Assembly: GCA_003344405.1 (NCBI GenBank)
Contig: NOWV01000002.1
Coordinates: forward strand, 1,550,001-1,614,000
From: Trichoplax sp. H2
Lineage: Eukaryota; Placozoa; Uniplacotomia; Trichoplacea
Direction: 5' to 3'
DNA: 64,000 bases
This document shows, in pieces, positions 62,001 through 64,000 of this stretch. Made by a program: the position numbers and the translations under genes. Below the pieces are notes generated by a model. That model did not search any database and was not told the DNA's origin. It worked only from the letters and a program-made list of their open reading frames with translations. Every line of letters starts with the position of its first letter. Positions within the stretch are counted from its first letter, which is position 1.

Positions 62001-62893
62001 ACGTCACTAACAATTGATACTATTTAGGCAAATAAGACGATTGGCTAATTCGACGTTCAATGATACAATACTTTCATTAACAATGCTTTCGAGTAATTCG
62101 ATATATAAGCTGCCATGATTTATAACGTTTTTTTATAACAGTAAAAGTAAGCTTTTGTTTAAAATAGAGACAATCAGATGTACCGGATTTCTTCTTGATT
62201 AGGTAATAAGGTAATATGTTTATGTTTTCATTTAAAAATATTTTCTTACGACTAATTATGCCTTTTTATTGTTTCTATTACTCTTTCACTTGGCATTCAT
62301 TAGTAATTTAGATAGGATATACGTTCAAAGTTCAAGCCGAATTCCTGCAAAAACTGAGCTATAAAAATTTTAAAATTCACGTGATTTATCATTCAAATGA
62401 CAAGTTCAATGATTGCTATTGTGGCAATCTCAATTTATTAACTAGAAGACGAAATTTTAATTAATCATTCTTTTGGTCAAGATTACTGCTGGAACAGGAT
62501 TTGGCTAAGTCATTGACCGATCAATGACTCAAGAAAAATAAGATTATTACAGCAAACTATGTTTTGTTAGCGAAATCAATTTATTGAATTTATCGTTACA
62601 ATTAATCGCTATCCTATTCTTATTTTGGCTATTCAAAGATAGGTTTTGTTAAGAATTTTACGTTAGTATTTATTATTACCTTCTATTAGCGTAAACTGTA
62701 CTTTATCAATTATTTATCTGTAGATATTAATAAAATATATAGTTGATACCGTATAGCATATATAAGTACAGATGCAAATAAGTTAGTAGGAAATATATGC
62801 AAGTCATAGAGCGTAACATAAACTTGAGCAACTGAGACCTCCATATTTTATCGTAAATTTTACTAGAAAAATTTTATCATCAGTTTTTCAGCT
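62001..62893. promoter_or_regulatory. Region upstream of receptor 3
   Basis: AT-rich DNA that contains either the promoter or an intron of receptor 3. A splice acceptor (tttttcag, ending 62891) sits two bases before the ATG in the same phase as the acceptor before receptor 2. No ectodomain exon recognised. Confidence 0.35.
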
Positions 62894-63961
62894 ATGCCTT
62901 CATTGCTTCAGAACAATCCAGTAGCACGAATTCTCGCCTGGACTTTTGGTATTATGGGTATTTTAGGCAATCTGACTATTTTATGGCATCAACATAAATG
63001 TAAACTTCTTAAAATCAGAGCCCATAACTCCTCAAATACTCATCAGCAACATGCTACAAGAAAAACATCTCTAGTAACCAGATATTTAATCTGCAATTTG
63101 GCGATAGCCGATCTTCTCGGTTCAATTTATCTTATTATTATTGCTTCTGCTGATGTTTACTATGGCTATCATTATCCAAATGTCTTTCGAAATCCTAATC
63201 GTGGAAATGTTACGAATCCATGGTTACTTAGCCCTTTCTGCCATCTTAGTCGCTTCATATTTTTTCTTTCTTCCATTATGTCTATTGCACTAACATTTGT
63301 TATAGCCGTAGATCGTTTTATTGCCGTTATATTTCCTTACAGCAAATTTCGATTCGATCTTTACCGTTGTCGTATAATTACTACGGCATGTTGGTTTATT
63401 GTTATATGTTATGCTCTTATTCCGACCATTCGTCATCTTATATATCGCATTACGAAAGGATTTGATTCAAATTCTAATCTTTGCTTATATCGTGATGTAG
63501 TAAGAAAACATACTTTTAATTTCATACGATCCAGGCAAATTATTTATTTCATATTAACCGGAGCAATTATAGTGCTATATAATGCAATTATCATCTATGT
63601 TAAATTGAAAAGCAGTAACATGAGATCTCAATTAAACAAAGTTGAGAAAAAAATATTTCTAGTTATGCTCTTTATCACAATTTCTAATATTTTCACTTTG
63701 CTTCCTACATTTCTCGTAATGATATTCTCTAATAATCGAGAATTTAATATCTCTATCCAATCATTTCAGCTTATGCTTCCCATCTTTATATTCGCTATCT
63801 ATTTTAGTGCTGCTATCAATCCAATTATATATTTTGTATTTACTAATTCAAGTAAGTATAAGGCTATTCTATCTTCATGTTTCAAAACTCAAAAAGAGAC
63901 CACAATTCCGTTAAACACACACTGCAGTACTTTACAAAAATCAAATTTTGTGGACTCATAG
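62894..63961 (+). CDS. Rhodopsin-type seven-transmembrane receptor 3 (355 aa open frame)
   Basis: The closest paralogue of receptor 2. Helices: ILAWTFGIMGILGNLTILWH; YLICNLAIADLLGSIYLIII; FCHLSRFIFFLSSIMSIALT followed by AVDRF and AVIFPYS; IITTACWFIVICYALIPTI; IYFILTGAIIVLYNAIIIYV; IFLVMLFITISNIFTLLPTF; and TM7 ending NPIIYFVF. The conserved disulphide Cys residues are present (SPFC before TM3 and NLCLYRD in loop 2). The region before TM1 is only about 10 residues, without signal peptide. The acceptor immediately before the ATG suggests upstream exons coding for the extracellular part. The tail is Ser/Thr/Lys-rich and ends KSNFVDS. Likely a plasma-membrane G-protein-coupled receptor; ligand unknown. 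Confidence 0.85.
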   Translation: MPSLLQNNPVARILAWTFGIMGILGNLTILWHQHKCKLLKIRAHNSSNTHQQHATRKTSLVTRYLICNLAIADLLGSIYLIIIASADVYYGYHYPNVFRNPNRGNVTNPWLLSPFCHLSRFIFFLSSIMSIALTFVIAVDRFIAVIFPYSKFRFDLYRCRIITTACWFIVICYALIPTIRHLIYRITKGFDSNSNLCLYRDVVRKHTFNFIRSRQIIYFILTGAIIVLYNAIIIYVKLKSSNMRSQLNKVEKKIFLVMLFITISNIFTLLPTFLVMIFSNNREFNISIQSFQLMLPIFIFAIYFSAAINPIIYFVFTNSSKYKAILSSCFKTQKETTIPLNTHCSTLQKSNFVDS

Positions 63962-64000
63962 TTTTTATCAGTTAGATTTTGTCGTTTATTGCGCTAATAC

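Overview
The window looks like nuclear DNA of a small-genome, AT-rich early-branching animal, most likely a placozoan (Trichoplax or Hoilungia). That is an inference from gene content and style: many short GT-AG introns, compact multi-exon genes with animal homologues (SEC14-like, pallidin, METTL25, TMEM272-like), and clustered rhodopsin-type receptors. There is no bacterial signature. Almost every gene is split into small exons, so I rebuilt gene models by hand from splice sites, reading frame and family similarity.

Left third (1-20.6 kb): a head-to-tail array of four SEC14L2-like genes on the minus strand. The first is cut by the window edge (only exons 1-4 inside). The other three are intact, each with 15 exons of nearly identical length, and encode proteins of 417, 416 and 405 residues with CRAL-TRIO-N, CRAL-TRIO and GOLD domains. 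A 20-N assembly gap lies between genes 1 and 2; a 148-bp exact duplication has one copy ending at the gap and the other starting 223 bp beyond it. Spacers carry tandem repeats and palindromic GTACAGTAC islands.

Middle (20.6-46.7 kb): after a gene-poor stretch comes a plus-strand ankyrin-repeat/coiled-coil/tail-anchored protein gene (one repeat per exon), then a minus-strand TMEM272-like membrane protein gene with three PPxY motifs and a reading-frame conflict. Next are a ~590-bp non-autonomous transposon copy, an unassigned plus-strand gene, degenerate tandem repeats, a perfect 32-bp inverted repeat, weak exons of an unassigned minus-strand gene, BLOC1S6 (pallidin) on plus, a convergent METTL25-family methyltransferase on minus, a five-copy ~160-185 bp tandem array, and the 3' exons of a polytopic membrane protein gene.

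Right third (49-64 kb): a cluster of three plus-strand seven-transmembrane receptor exons, 332-357 codons each, plus one clear receptor pseudogene. All three have a splice acceptor just before TM1, and the first has no usable initiator, so N-terminal (ectodomain) exons upstream are likely. A second copy of the 590-bp transposon sits before the third receptor.

The genes do not form one pathway. The themes are local tandem duplication (SEC14L array, receptor cluster) and repeat-rich spacers. I found no rRNA, tRNA or CRISPR.
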